From contig RMBW01000057.1 of the NCBI GenBank assembly GCA_004009845.1, positions 1-64,000 on the forward strand: a DNA stretch of 64,000 nt. The letters run 5' to 3'. Shown here piece by piece: positions 54,098-64,000 of the stretch. The number at the start of each line of letters is the position of its first letter. Positions within the stretch are counted from its first letter, which is position 1. The stretch is from Davidsoniella eucalypti. Its lineage: Eukaryota > Ascomycota > Sordariomycetes > Microascales > Ceratocystidaceae. Both the position numbers and the translations under genes were made by a program. The notes under the pieces were generated by a model. That model was not told the origin of the DNA and ran no database searches. It worked only from the letters and a program-made list of their open reading frames with translations.

Positions 54098-54652
54098 ATG
54101 TCGTCTTTTGGTGATTCCTCGACATCCATGACTGCAGCTGCAGCTGCGGCCGCTACGACTGAAGATAATGGCGGCGCAAATCCCGCCATACACGGGGCTG
54201 GAGGTGATCCTAAAGCCTCGCTGGGCGCCGGATCTACTCCTGTTGTGGTGTCGCCAACTGAGATAGCCATTATTGTAGTCACCGTTGTCGTATTTCTGGT
54301 AGGCATGCTATCGGTGCTGTGGTGTCACCAACGTAAGAAGGCACGTAGCCACCAGAATAATGGTACTGGCGTACATCGAGGAAGCCACGACTCCGAGCAG
54401 GCAGTGGCAGATGGAAATGTACAGCAAAAGGACGTCGAGATGGACACCTGTCCAGTTTCCCGAGTTGCGACTAAGGAGGAGGGTGCGGATATAAATGTTC
54501 ATCAGACAGTGGAGCAGAATGGGGTAGATGCCAATGTCCGCCCCTACCAAGACGTTCATCACGTCCAGCCGCTTTGCCAGCCAAAGTCTAGGCCGGAGAG
54601 TATCATGGAAGAGCAGCGAAGCCAATACGACCCAACCAAAGACAACAACTAG
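54098..54652 (+). CDS. Small single-pass membrane protein, function unknown
   Basis: Single exon of 184 residues from ATG 54098. An in-frame ATG at 54029 would add 23 residues, but the later one gives a typical Ser/Ala-rich start. A low-complexity N-terminal region (poly-Ala at 13-19, Gly-rich to about 48) is followed by a clear transmembrane helix (about 55-76). A basic stop-transfer CHQRKKARSHQ and a polar tail with many Gln/Asn/Val residues come after it. There is no signal peptide. N-out/C-in topology is suggested by the positive charges. I do not recognise the family. Open length and codon use support a real gene, but this is not certain. Confidence 0.6.
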   Translation: MSSFGDSSTSMTAAAAAAATTEDNGGANPAIHGAGGDPKASLGAGSTPVVVSPTEIAIIVVTVVVFLVGMLSVLWCHQRKKARSHQNNGTGVHRGSHDSEQAVADGNVQQKDVEMDTCPVSRVATKEEGADINVHQTVEQNGVDANVRPYQDVHHVQPLCQPKSRPESIMEEQRSQYDPTKDNN

Positions 54653-54949
54653 GGCGCCTTACTTTGCACAAAGGTAATGGAACATGATATTCAGAAATGA
54701 GATGGAGAAGCGCCCTTCCCAAATGAGCATTGATAGCGTATCGCCCTGGAATAGTAGCTACGATGAGGCGACTTGGTTGGAAGAATATGTCTCAAACTGT
54801 ATGATGGAACATCACATTCACTTTAGCTGGCTTTTTGTTTGTCTAAGATAGCATAATGATACAGAGGTTTCGTCTATTCGTAATGTACAGGGTGCTTGAT
54901 ACACCACAACTAGCAAAGTGAAGGCAGAAAGCCAAGCTGAAGGCACCGG

Positions 54950-55519
54950 TTACCAAGAAGCCTGTTTAACACCAGGTAGATCACCAGCCAGAGCCTGCAT
55001 ACGGAAGTTGTACTATAGAACATGTTAGCATCGTGTCTACCGTCGTCATAGATGTGTACAGCCCCGATGTAGATAAACGCGAGGGTGTGATTTTGCGTTT
55101 GACGTACTCTAGTCATCTTGAAGTCGCGGAAAACACCACGGGACTTTCCACCGAGGATGCAGCGGTTGCGGATCTGTGTCGGCCGGGTATACGCGTGCAT
55201 CTGGGCAAGCTGGAGCTGGGCTTCGGTGCGGACACGCGGGTGCAATGAGGTATTACGGATAATGTAGCGAAGCGCCTGTCTATAACACGAAAAGAAGTAA
55301 AAAGTTAGTCTTTGCTCTGCTGTTCTCTACCGAGGGCTCCCATCTTCACCGAAGATCATATATTGTTTTCGGGTAAACGGTAGCTTGGGATGATTCGTCG
55401 TTGTCGTACCTTTCGGGCTCGAACTGCTCGAAGACTTTGCGCTTGGTGTGATCGCGGATCGTGCGGATGTTCACGAAACAGCCCAAATCGAGCTTCTTAG
55501 CGCGCTGGAACATCGACAT
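54950..55519 (-). CDS. MRP2: Mitochondrial small-subunit ribosomal protein uS14m (MRP2 family)
   Basis: Three exons, complement of 55519-55410, 55279-55108 and 55012-54950, join in phase to 114 residues (yeast Mrp2 is 115). The protein is part of the head of the mitochondrial small ribosomal subunit and binds rRNA. Landmarks are the N-terminal FVNIRTIRDHTKRKVFEQ, the central RTEAQLQLAQM, the conserved TQIRNRCILGGKSRGV and the typical C-terminus DLPGVKQASW. All three splice joins fall in conserved blocks and give continuous homology. The fungal protein is basic throughout and carries no separate cleavable presequence. Confidence 0.94.
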
Positions 55520-56282
55520 GTTAGGCAACAGGTTTAGAAAGGTCAGTTCCTAAATCATGAAGTTGAATCCAACCGAAACGCTGTGATGAAGCTTCAACTC
55601 TTTGGTCACGAAATCTGGAACGCAAAGTCGAAAGTGGGGCGGAATTATGGTTTCTGATTGGCTTGACAGGGTGGGACGATATAGCAGCCTTAGCAACCAT
55701 TATCATGACTTCAAGTTAACGTTTCAACTCGGAATTCTCGACAACCTAGTGCTAGTGTTTTGACATAATCGTAAAGCTCTAGCTGAGTATTAGGATTCTA
55801 TTCTTCTACACCAATAATATTGAAGCTACCATTAGCATTAGACTGAATGTTTATTGTAATTAGGTAGCCAAAAACGAAATTGAAGTCAACTCTTCTTCAA
55901 TATATATGGGTCAGTGAATAAATAATACGAAGGACGGAGAGATATTTTAGACGTCCAAAAACAACAACCTCATTTTATCATTCTCTATAGATCATCTTCA
56001 TTAAATAGAATCACCATGAACGTAGTCTTCTATTGCGACGTCTCGCTAGTCTGTTTACAGAAATAAAAATAAATACCAATTTTCACTTTGCGATAACTTT
56101 TTTTTTAATTCGATTTTATTAAGGTGGAAATGGAGCTCTTGATAGCTATGTAGACCTCAGTATCCTAAGATACACAACCCATTCTAATCCATTCGCAGTT
56201 TGACGGTTATGTCATTGAATTATCAACTTTGCACATACAACTGTGTATGATTTCTCTGTCTATCCAACCCATCACTGACCCA
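55520..56282. other. Intergenic, no gene seen
   Basis: Promoter side of the uS14m gene, then AT-rich sequence. Nothing recognisable. Confidence 0.5.
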
Positions 56283-56640
56283 CTAAACTGTTAGGAGCCT
56301 TGGGTAGAGTTGAAGTACCTCTTCAAAGTTAATCAGTCTCAGTTTCATCGTCTGCTTGTCCCAAAATATGTTGTTCAGCCGAATATCGTGATGCTTCATA
56401 TCAAATTCTTGCAATTTTGCAGCTAATGACTCCATCGGCATATACAGGCGATGGCCACATTCATTGTCATTTCCAAAGCTTTCGCCACCATATGTAACGA
56501 ATGTCGATATAATCTTCGGCAGTTATGCCAATAATGTCGACCTGGCCCAGACACGCTGGTATACAATCACCATAGTTTAATCCATGGAGACACTTGTGTG
56601 TACAATATTTATCCAGGGTCGGTACGATTTGATGATGGTG
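56283..56640 (-). pseudogene. Protein-kinase-like relic (catalytic-loop part)
   Basis: Minus-strand translation gives an N-lobe-like stretch (CLHGLNYGDCIPACLG, then DIIGITAEDYIDI). After a frame change near 56480-56500 it continues through MESLAAKLQEFDMKHHDIRLNNIFWD. This holds a kinase-type catalytic loop, HxDxxxxN. A metal-binding position follows as LINFEE, where DFG/DFE is expected. It ends at TAG 56283-56285. The remainder of a kinase fold is absent on both sides. The family is probably one of the small fungal kinase-like or aminoglycoside-phosphotransferase-like groups. Confidence 0.45.
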
Positions 56641-57351
56641 ATGGTGGTAAAACAATAGGTTGTTTACTCTTGATCCGATATCAAGGAATGCGAAAAGTCG
56701 TAGCAACATCATCAAGTTTGAGATGTTCATCGAGGGTACTGGTATAGGCGTTTTCCAATGTTGATATCGTATATCTTGTATTACTGTCGCTTTGATAGAT
56801 ATGCGCAATATACTTCGGATATTGCTCGTGGTGGAACGGAATGATGCGATACAACGGGCGAATCTTAGTTGCTCATCTCAGCAATATGCTTGAGGAGCTG
56901 ATGCACAAAAAGCTGATTCACCGAAACTAGTATTGAAGTGGGTGTGTGAAGATACGTTGGCTCACAAACACCGATTTGTTCTATCCAATCCACTGGTCAG
57001 TATTCTTACATCACGTATATCTTGGCTCATTACTTACCAGGTGTTGTTCAATCTCCTGTCTTGGGCTCGAAATTTCCTGTCGTTTTATTGTAGGTTAGCT
57101 TGGATAATTTGCGTTTATTCCTATTCAGTCTGCTGGGCACTTACAAGCCTAAGTGATGCAATGATTCGTTTCATCCAGTGCATCTGTCCATCGTGAAAAC
57201 CCATGATGTGTTGAGATAGATATTGACTAGCAGGGGATGGCTTCTTGTGGAATTGGCAAGATTGGTATGGGTTCATAAAAGTTTGAGATTTGAATATGTT
57301 GAACGGTAAATACAAGAAAACTCAAAACAGGAAACATCCAGGCTCGGAATG

Positions 57352-57473
57352 AAGCCGTTTGTTTGTTTATTTACAATCGTTGTTCTCTACTAATTTCGAT
57401 AGGCAACTACAAGCCGTTTGTTTATTTGTTTGTTTACAATCGTTGTTTGTTACTAATTTCGATAGGCAACTAC
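57352..57473. repeat. Imperfect tandem duplication, about 60-bp unit
   Basis: The segment at 57352-57410 is repeated at 57411-57473. It starts AAGCCGTTTGTTT and ends with TTTCGATAGGCAACTAC. The copies differ by a TTTG slippage and a few substitutions. No coding context. Confidence 0.9.
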
Positions 57474-57628
57474 GTCTTTTTGATAGTAAATTACGTGATA
57501 TTCTGCCTGCAAACCCAATCTATGTAGTAGTGTGGTTTATATGATTTGAGAATTCCTTGTCGAGAAAAAGCTTTCACAATTTTTGGGGTCGAAGATGGCG
57601 GGCGATGTGAGGTATTCCAGTCTGTCTA

Positions 57629-58018
57629 TCACCGCTCTCTCTTTTGGAATTCCTTCTTCGGCTTTTTGATGGCTTTAGTAGCCTGTGCGGCTCCGTGGAA
57701 CTCAGTCCCGTTAAAGTGAGCATCGAGATTGGTGATCAGATCGAACGCGTTGATGTAGCGAAATTGCCGAAAGTACATTCATTAAGTGATCTCTCAGTGT
57801 AGTTGCAGATGAGATACTTGGCTTTAATGTTGAGACACTTTCTCTCGGTCTCGTCTTCGGATAGCTTCTTGAAGGGAAGTTCAAAGTATTGATTGTAGCC
57901 TCCATCATTGGCGAGAAACATGATTCGTTCACGCCAGTGTTGATTCATCGTTGCCTCCGTCCTTGAGTGTAGGAACTTGGGTGAGGCTGTGGTTGACAGT
58001 CATAGTAGCGGCACTCAT
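57629..58018 (-). pseudogene. Unrecognised gene relic, possibly retroelement gag-like
   Basis: Three overlapping minus-strand frames appear to be pieces of one protein. ATG 58018 gives MSAATMTVNHSLTQVPTLKDGG. A second frame gives QHWRERIMFLANDGGYNQYFELPF and ERKCLNIKAKYLICNYTERSL. A third gives NAFDLITNLDAHFNGTEF and a Lys-rich end, stopping at 57629. A short hydrophilic protein with one W-x-x-R region followed by a helical part resembles copia-type gag in outline only. No protease, integrase or reverse transcriptase is nearby. Assignment is weak; the broken frames are clear. Confidence 0.3.
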
Positions 58019-58573
58019 TTTGATCATGTATATGTCTTATCGAGTTCCGTATAAGTACCCATCTAGATTTCACATATATGCTACTTCGTAGAATAATGTG
58101 TTAGTCCTGCTGTTGCATTACTCTCTAAGCCTTGATAATGGTGTCACGCCACATCAGCAGCCCAAACGGTTGAGTAAGTTATTGATATCACGAGGCCAAC
58201 TCTAGGCTTATTTACCACAACAATCACATACTCCAGGCGACGTCACTACTATTACATCACCCAGGCCATGTCATAGATACTTCTTTTGATATAGATCACT
58301 AACTACCAGTAGTCACTCCTATTATTCTGAGTTATATATGTATCAGAATTTAGAGAAGCGGAAACATCAATAGTGATGAGATGTAATTGTTGAAATCTGC
58401 CTTCCAAGCTCTGGTTATAGCCTACCTCCAGACGGGTGACTCTCTTTTTAAATCACTATTTCTACGTTTTAGATACCCATCTTATCTTTCATATGCTTTA
58501 GTAATCAGCATTTTAGCCCAATAACTAATGCATGAGATCAGTAACCCTATTTTTTTCTACGCAATCTTGTATT

Positions 58574-61500
58574 TTAAGCCTTGCCACCCCCACGACCACC
58601 GATGCTAGCCAGGGACGCCTTTTGTTGTTCACTAAGCTCGCAAAAAGGTAGAGCCTTCTTGCCCTGCTTTGTAGGCGCCGGTAGGAAACCGATGGCTACC
58701 AGATAGGCAATGTATCTACCCATAATATCCTCAGTGACGCAGCCGCCAGCCGACAGGTCCTGGCCAGTCAACTTAGCGTCAGCCTTTAAAGAGGCAGTAG
58801 CATTGCGATCATCCAACTCTGGGGCAATAGTGTTGCCAGGTAGATCGCCAGTGACTAAATGGAATAGAGGCAAAAGCGCGTGCTCCTCCTTGGCACCATT
58901 GACGGTGGCCGAAACATAGTCCTCCATCTTTGCACGCCACTCGTCGTAAGTAACTTCGGGGACGTCATAGCCAAAAGTCTCAAGAGAACCCAGGTACTCA
59001 TCAAATCGGAGACGCGGGTGAGATGTGACCTGTGTGACGGCCATCGGAGCCACGGCAGGGTGCAGAGTCGAAGCAGTCACCAGGCGAGCGACGTGGGTGA
59101 CGGGCACCTGGTTGACGGTGTTGGTGATCTTGGGGCGTGACTCAAGCTGCAAACAACCCTTCAGCATGCGGACTAGGAAATCGTCAGTGATCGTGGCGCC
59201 ACTGACAGGGTCACCAGTGACGTAGCCGGAGCGGATGATCGAGCCAGCAAGACCTTTCTTTCCGGCAGCACGTAGAATGTATTCACTAGCCCACTTGGTC
59301 TGGCCATAACCAGTTCCCAGACTCTTGCTGCTGCCCTCCATGTCATCAGACTCCAGGACACCAGTCTTGCCGGCAGTCACGCTATCCTGGGACAGCTTGA
59401 CGAAGTAGTCACTATCCAGGGTGGAAGTAGATGAAACGAAGCCAAACAACTTGGGCTTGCCGACGGAGGCAAGCTCGAGAAGAGCGTGAGTACTCAAAAC
59501 ATTGGCGGCACGCATGCTAGAGTAAGGCTGCATCCAGTTGACCATGGCACCATTGTGCACGATGATGTCAACTTCGTTAGCAAGCTTCTCCCAATCCGCG
59601 GCACTAATGCCAATTTTGGGCTGTGTCAGATCACCAGTGACAATGTTAAGCTGGCTCTTCCAGGCATCATTCCAGATACCATAGGCCTTAGTAGTCGACT
59701 CAACACGGGCCAAGCCAGAAGCGGTATCCTTCGCGCGAACATGAGCAATGACATTCATCTTACGCTCCATCAAATCCTTGAGCAGGTAAGAACCCAAGAA
59801 ACCAGTAGCACCAGTCAGTAGGACAGTCTTGGGGGTAGACGGGTCAAACTGGGCGGTCTGGAAAGAAGCAGGGAGCTTCTCGGAAAGCTCGCGAGCATCG
59901 ATAGAGTAGGCCTCATCAACGATCGGAACAGCGTCAGTGGTTCCAAGAGTTAAGCCAGTGGGGTCAAGAGCGCGATCAACCTCGGCAGCAAAGGCAGCGA
60001 TGGTTTGGTGCTGGAATATGACACTCATAGGAAGATCGATGCCGTTCCACGTCTTCTTGACTTTGAGACGCATTTGTTGAGCAAGAATAGAATGGCCACC
60101 AACCTCGAAGAAGTTGGAAGAAGGACCGAGAGAGTCAGCATTGACATTCTCCAGTAGCTCACCCCAGATCTTAGATACCTTCTGCTGAGTTTCGTTCATC
60201 TCGCCCTGATCAACTGGCTGGTTGCCACCGGCAGCGGCACGAAGTTCAGAAGCTTCGGGGAAAGGCAAGGCAGGCTTGTCAATCTTTCCATTGGGGTTTA
60301 GAGGCATACGAGCCAGGGGAACAAATACGGAGGGGATGGCATATGATGGAACCTTGGTCTTGAGCAATTCGCGGCAATCGTCTGACAATGGCTTGAACTT
60401 AGTAAGCATAGAAACCATAGACTCGTCCGTGTCATTGTCAGTGGGCAGGCCCTTCTTCTCAAGCCATTGGTACCAACGCTTCATTTCGGGGACAATGTAG
60501 CTGACCAAAGTAGGCTCCTCATCTTTATTTCTGCGGACAAGTGTCACATTCTCACGAATAAGAGGATGACGAGACAAGTGGGTATCAATCTCTCCCAGTT
60601 CGATACGAAAGCCACGGATCTTGACCTGGTTATCGATTCTGCCAGTAACTTCAGCATTACCATCGGGCATGTAACGCGCCAAGTCGCCGGTACGGTACAG
60701 GCGGTCACGGGGTCCCTTGAAGAGAGGTCTCCAAGGTTCATTGTGGTTGCCAGTGGCAATCTTGGCGGCATACTTCTTCTGCCACTTACCAGCTTCGACG
60801 AACCAGTTGTTCAGGAACTTGGTCTTGTTCAACTCCTGGATCTTCTCATCATCTCCCAGATAGCACTCTGACAGGCCACCAGCACGGACGAAAAGCTCAC
60901 CCTGTTCTCCAACACCGCACATACGGCTATGGTTTTCACGATCAACGACAATAAGCTGAACATCAACCATGCCCGAGCCAGCGGGAATAATATCACCCAG
61001 AGTGTCCAGGAAGTCGGGTGCCTCGGCACGGTTAGGAACCTCGTAGTCTAAGGAACATGTCAGTATGATTGCACATTATGTCGGAAGACTAATTTAGCTT
61101 ACAAGAAACGGCACGTGATGTCTCCGTAGTGCCATACATGTTGACAATGCGGACGTTCTCGGCGAGCTCTTGCAATCTTCTGCAGTCACGCTTGATAAGG
61201 ATATCGCCGACAAAGAAGGCTTGCTTAAGAGTAGGGAAGTGGGAGGTAGCACCACCAACCAAAATCTGGCCCATGGCAGGTGTCAAATGGGTGACAGTGG
61301 CACCATAAGTCTTCATCCATTCCGCCAAAAGTTCGTGAGCGATATCATCGCGGCTAGGCACAAGCAGTTGGGCACCCAGAAAGAGAGGAGTGAATATATC
61401 ACGCTGGATGGGGTCATGGGCAATACCCGAAAGCATAGTGAACTTTGAGTTCTCGTTGAGACCAAACCGCTGCGACATCCAAGGGAAGTAGTAGGTCAGG

Positions 61501-62376
61501 TTGAAGTGGCGCGAGCGTACACCCTTGGGTCTACCTTCAGTACCACTGGTAAAGCTGAGAGTTGGCACGTTATCGGGGCCAACCTGCACACCGGGGTTCT
61601 TGTCCTTGCTGGCTTGGAACGGATCAAGGCAGTCCTTGCCATTGACAGCACCGCCAGCGAGGCTACCAATGTCGAGAAGGGCAAGACCAGGGACCTCAGC
61701 CTTGAGCGAAAGAGACTTATCAATGTACTCGCGAACCTTGTCCGAGAGCTGGCCAGCATCTTCGGTTGCGCGCGCGATTTGAACTAGGAACTTGGGTTGC
61801 GCAACCTCGAGGTAGATAATTTGGCGATCGGCGGGATATAGAGGGTCCAGAACAGTAACGGTCAGACCGGCCTATGACACAAAAGCGTTGTTAGATCTAA
61901 TTGTAGCACGACATGGTGCAGCAGCAGCCGAGATGCATGGACAAGGTCTGAAGACTTACTCTAAGCGCACCCATGTACGCAACGACAAGGTCCACACTAG
62001 ACAAACAGTAAGTATTTAGATTTCAAGGCAGAGGTGCCAGGGCTGGAGACCAACCATCTGTGGGCATAGACCATGACGACATCTTCGACCTCGCTGCCAT
62101 TGGCTACGAAGTAATGTGCGAGGACGTTGGCGGCCTCGTTGATCTGCTTGTAGGTAAAGACACGCTCCGGCGTGGTGGCGGTCTTGGTCTCGGTGACGCA
62201 GGGTCTATCGGGATGCTTCAGAGCATTCTGTTCGAAGATATCGTGGATTGCTACAGTATAACAGTATCAGTACAGAGCCAATGCCGCATCTCCCCGGATT
62301 GCCTCTGGGCTGACTAACCGCCCTTGAAGTCGTCCCAGTGCAGATCGATCGTTGGGTCGGGAATAGGCGACGCCAT
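58574..62376 (-). CDS. LYS2: L-2-aminoadipate reductase (alpha-aminoadipate-semialdehyde dehydrogenase)
   Basis: Five exons, complement of 62376-62319, 62250-62055, 61996-61960, 61871-61103 and 61047-58574, join in phase to 1177 residues. It activates, reduces and releases aminoadipate as its semialdehyde in the fungal lysine pathway. The adenylation domain (about 25-590) has [14 protein letters not shown] near 205 and [13 protein letters not shown] before the last intron. The carrier domain has GGHSI with phosphopantetheine Ser673, set by a separate PPTase. The reductase domain begins at [12 protein letters not shown] near 765 and has [10 protein letters not shown]. The start [14 protein letters not shown] lines up with about residue 230 of yeast Lys2, so the N-terminal condensation-like region is missing. 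Short forms of about 1180 residues are known in some filamentous ascomycetes. Confidence 0.95.
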
Positions 62377-63177
62377 GGTGGGCGATGCGGTAGCGATGGC
62401 GGGTGAATATTAAGCTATAGGATAGTAGAAAAACAAAATAAACAACCAAGAGCAGTGCAGGCAGGACTGGAAAACCTGCGCTAGTATGACAAAACGAATC
62501 GATGTCGGTGTTGCAGATAGAAAGAGAGCAACAAGCGGTGCTATTTAGACTGTTTCAACGTTGAACGGCCCAGGTTTTACGCTTCCATAAGTAGCTAAAG
62601 CTGTAAGTCGTTATGACTGCTCTATGTGGGTCAATGCTGCAGTCAGAATGCGACAATTCCAGTCATACTTTTTTCTACTTTGGTGGGCTTGTTACTGCAC
62701 AGGGAAAATTCAGCTGCTGTGGACGCCGACGCCGGAGTCTGAGGTTGCATTCGTTAGCGATTTTGGCTATTTTCAGGAACGCTTTACCTCAGGGTTTAGC
62801 GTCGAATTGTCTTCCGTTTAGGGTCTACTAGGCCCATGGCACGCCATACGAGGGGTCCTCCAATGACATAGTGTGGCGCTACAGGCAGCTGAAATGCGGG
62901 TCCGTAGTCAGCGCAGCCTCGTCACCTTTTGGAGCCTGAGCACCAGAGTGGACGCTAAAAGTACAGCAAGGAAGAGATCCAGGGAAGCTTGTAGTGTGGG
63001 TGCTGCATATGTTGGTTGCTTAGACTTAAGCTTTCATTTCAGCCTTCACTATCAACAATTGATATCACTACGTCCCACGATTTATGACCAACAACCCTCC
63101 ACGCATCTGTTATCAGCTCAATCATCCTCTCGCTCTTTGATTGTAGCCTTCGTTTCTCCTACAAATCCTATTTCACA
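62377..63177. promoter_or_regulatory. Divergent promoter region of LYS2 and RPN5
   Basis: About 0.8 kb between the two start codons, transcribed outward on both sides. I see no gene inside. I looked for a TGACTC amino-acid-control site and a yeast-type GGTGGCAAA proteasome element and found no exact match to either. Confidence 0.5.
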
Positions 63178-64000
63178 ATGGCCGACGCAGCTCTAAAGCC
63201 AGAGAAGGACTACAGCAAGCAGGTCGATGCTACTCTTCCTGAAGCGCAGAAGCTGGCAGAGGTTAGTTTTATGCCGACTTTATAGTACAACATGAGCTCT
63301 ATACTAACTTGCTCTCTTAGACGGACCTCTCTGCCGCCATCGAAAAGCTTGCTGCTCTAGAAAAGCAGGCCCGCCAGGTACATCTAAATACAAACCGAAA
63401 CAATGCCCAACATACATGGCTCACTAACATACTAATTACTAGGCCTCTGATCTTGCGTCTATTTCGCGCATATTGATCGTCATTGTCACACTATGCAAGG
63501 AAGCTAGTGATTGGAGCTTGATGAACGAGCAGACGCTCATTCTATCCAAGAAGCATGGCCAGCTCAAGCAGGCTATCACCCGTATGGTGCAAAAAGTTAT
63601 GGAATTCCTTGACGAAACTCCCGATCTCGACACCAAACTCACCGTTATCGAAACCCTCCGTACCGTTACTGAAGGCAAGATCTTTGTGGAAGTCGAGCGC
63701 GCTCGTGTCACAAAGGTTCTCTCAGATATCAAGAAGGACCAGGGCGATGTCAAGAAGGCCACCGAGATCCTTTGTGAGCTACAAGTCGAAACGTTCGGCT
63801 CCATGGACCGCCGGGAGAAGACGGAGTTCATCTTAGCTCAGGTTGCGCTGTGTATCGAGATCGGTGATTGGAGCCAGGCTGGTATTTTGAGCCGCAAGAT
63901 CAGCACCAAGTACTTGTCACGCCCAGTCAAAAAGACCCTAGAGCAAATCAAGCGTGAAGAAGAAGATATAAAAATGAGAAAAGCCAAGGGAGAGGAGGTG
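63178..64000 (+). CDS. RPN5: 26S proteasome lid subunit Rpn5, 5' part only
   Basis: Exons 63178-63261, 63321-63377 and 63443 onward join in phase; the gene runs off the window end, with about 233 residues visible. Rpn5 is a PCI-domain scaffold of the 19S regulatory lid, next to Rpn11/Rpn8. The visible part is the N-terminal helical repeat region. It starts MADAALKPEKDYSKQVDATL and includes the conserved block KHGQLKQAITRMVQKVMEFLD, followed by VIETLRTVTEGKIFVEVERAR and FGSMDRREKTEFILAQ. The C-terminal PCI domain should lie beyond 64000. The first two introns are short and canonical. Confidence 0.94.

Noticed and set aside
62377..63177. Search for general amino-acid control and proteasome promoter elements
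   Set aside because: No exact TGACTC or GGTGGCAAA was found, so no regulatory site is claimed.

Overview
The window is nuclear DNA of a filamentous ascomycete (Pezizomycotina). Genes are interrupted by short spliceosomal introns (GT..AG, often with a CTAAC-type branch site before TAG/CAG). Lysine is made through alpha-aminoadipate reductase. Arginine is made with the fungal fused acetylglutamate kinase / acetylglutamyl-phosphate reductase. There is a full-length highly reducing polyketide synthase (HR-PKS). Intergenic DNA is long and AT-rich and holds decayed genes and transposon remains. The species cannot be named from the sequence. All exon joins below were worked out by hand from splice sites and reading phase.

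Layout. 1-5 kb is a relic zone: an 80-bp tandem duplication, an internally deleted Tc1/mariner transposase, a gene fragment of unknown nature beside the only ambiguous base (1691), and a broken NtaA/SnaA-type flavin monooxygenase gene. 5-12 kb holds MSH6 (mismatch repair) and a synaptobrevin R-SNARE, both on the minus strand. 12-17.6 kb is gene-free. 17.6-23.1 kb holds a GH76 DFG5/DCW1-type cell-wall mannosidase and a D-2-hydroxyacid dehydrogenase. 23-28 kb is gene-free. 28-35 kb holds a large type II membrane protein with an EGF-like domain and the ARG5,6 gene (minus strand).

36.9-51.5 kb looks like a small secondary-metabolite locus: a cytochrome P450 (+), an HR-PKS of about 2651 residues (-), and an FSH1/LovG-like serine hydrolase (+) that could release the polyketide. 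The PKS has domain order KS-AT-DH-MT-ER-KR-ACP. Its ER has a degraded NADPH motif and its C-terminal end is replaced by repeat-encoded low-complexity sequence. The P450 lacks the usual I-helix acid-alcohol pair. No transcription factor or transporter gene is visible beside them.

54-64 kb returns to housekeeping: a small single-pass membrane protein, mitochondrial ribosomal protein uS14m, relics of a kinase-like gene and possibly a retroelement, LYS2 (short form, minus strand), and the 5' part of RPN5 (proteasome lid), cut by the window end. LYS2 and RPN5 are divergent across about 0.8 kb.

The strongest candidates for something new are the P450-PKS-hydrolase locus with its unusual ER/linker and P450 I-helix, and a dispersed repeat shared by the 24 kb and 36 kb intergenic regions.
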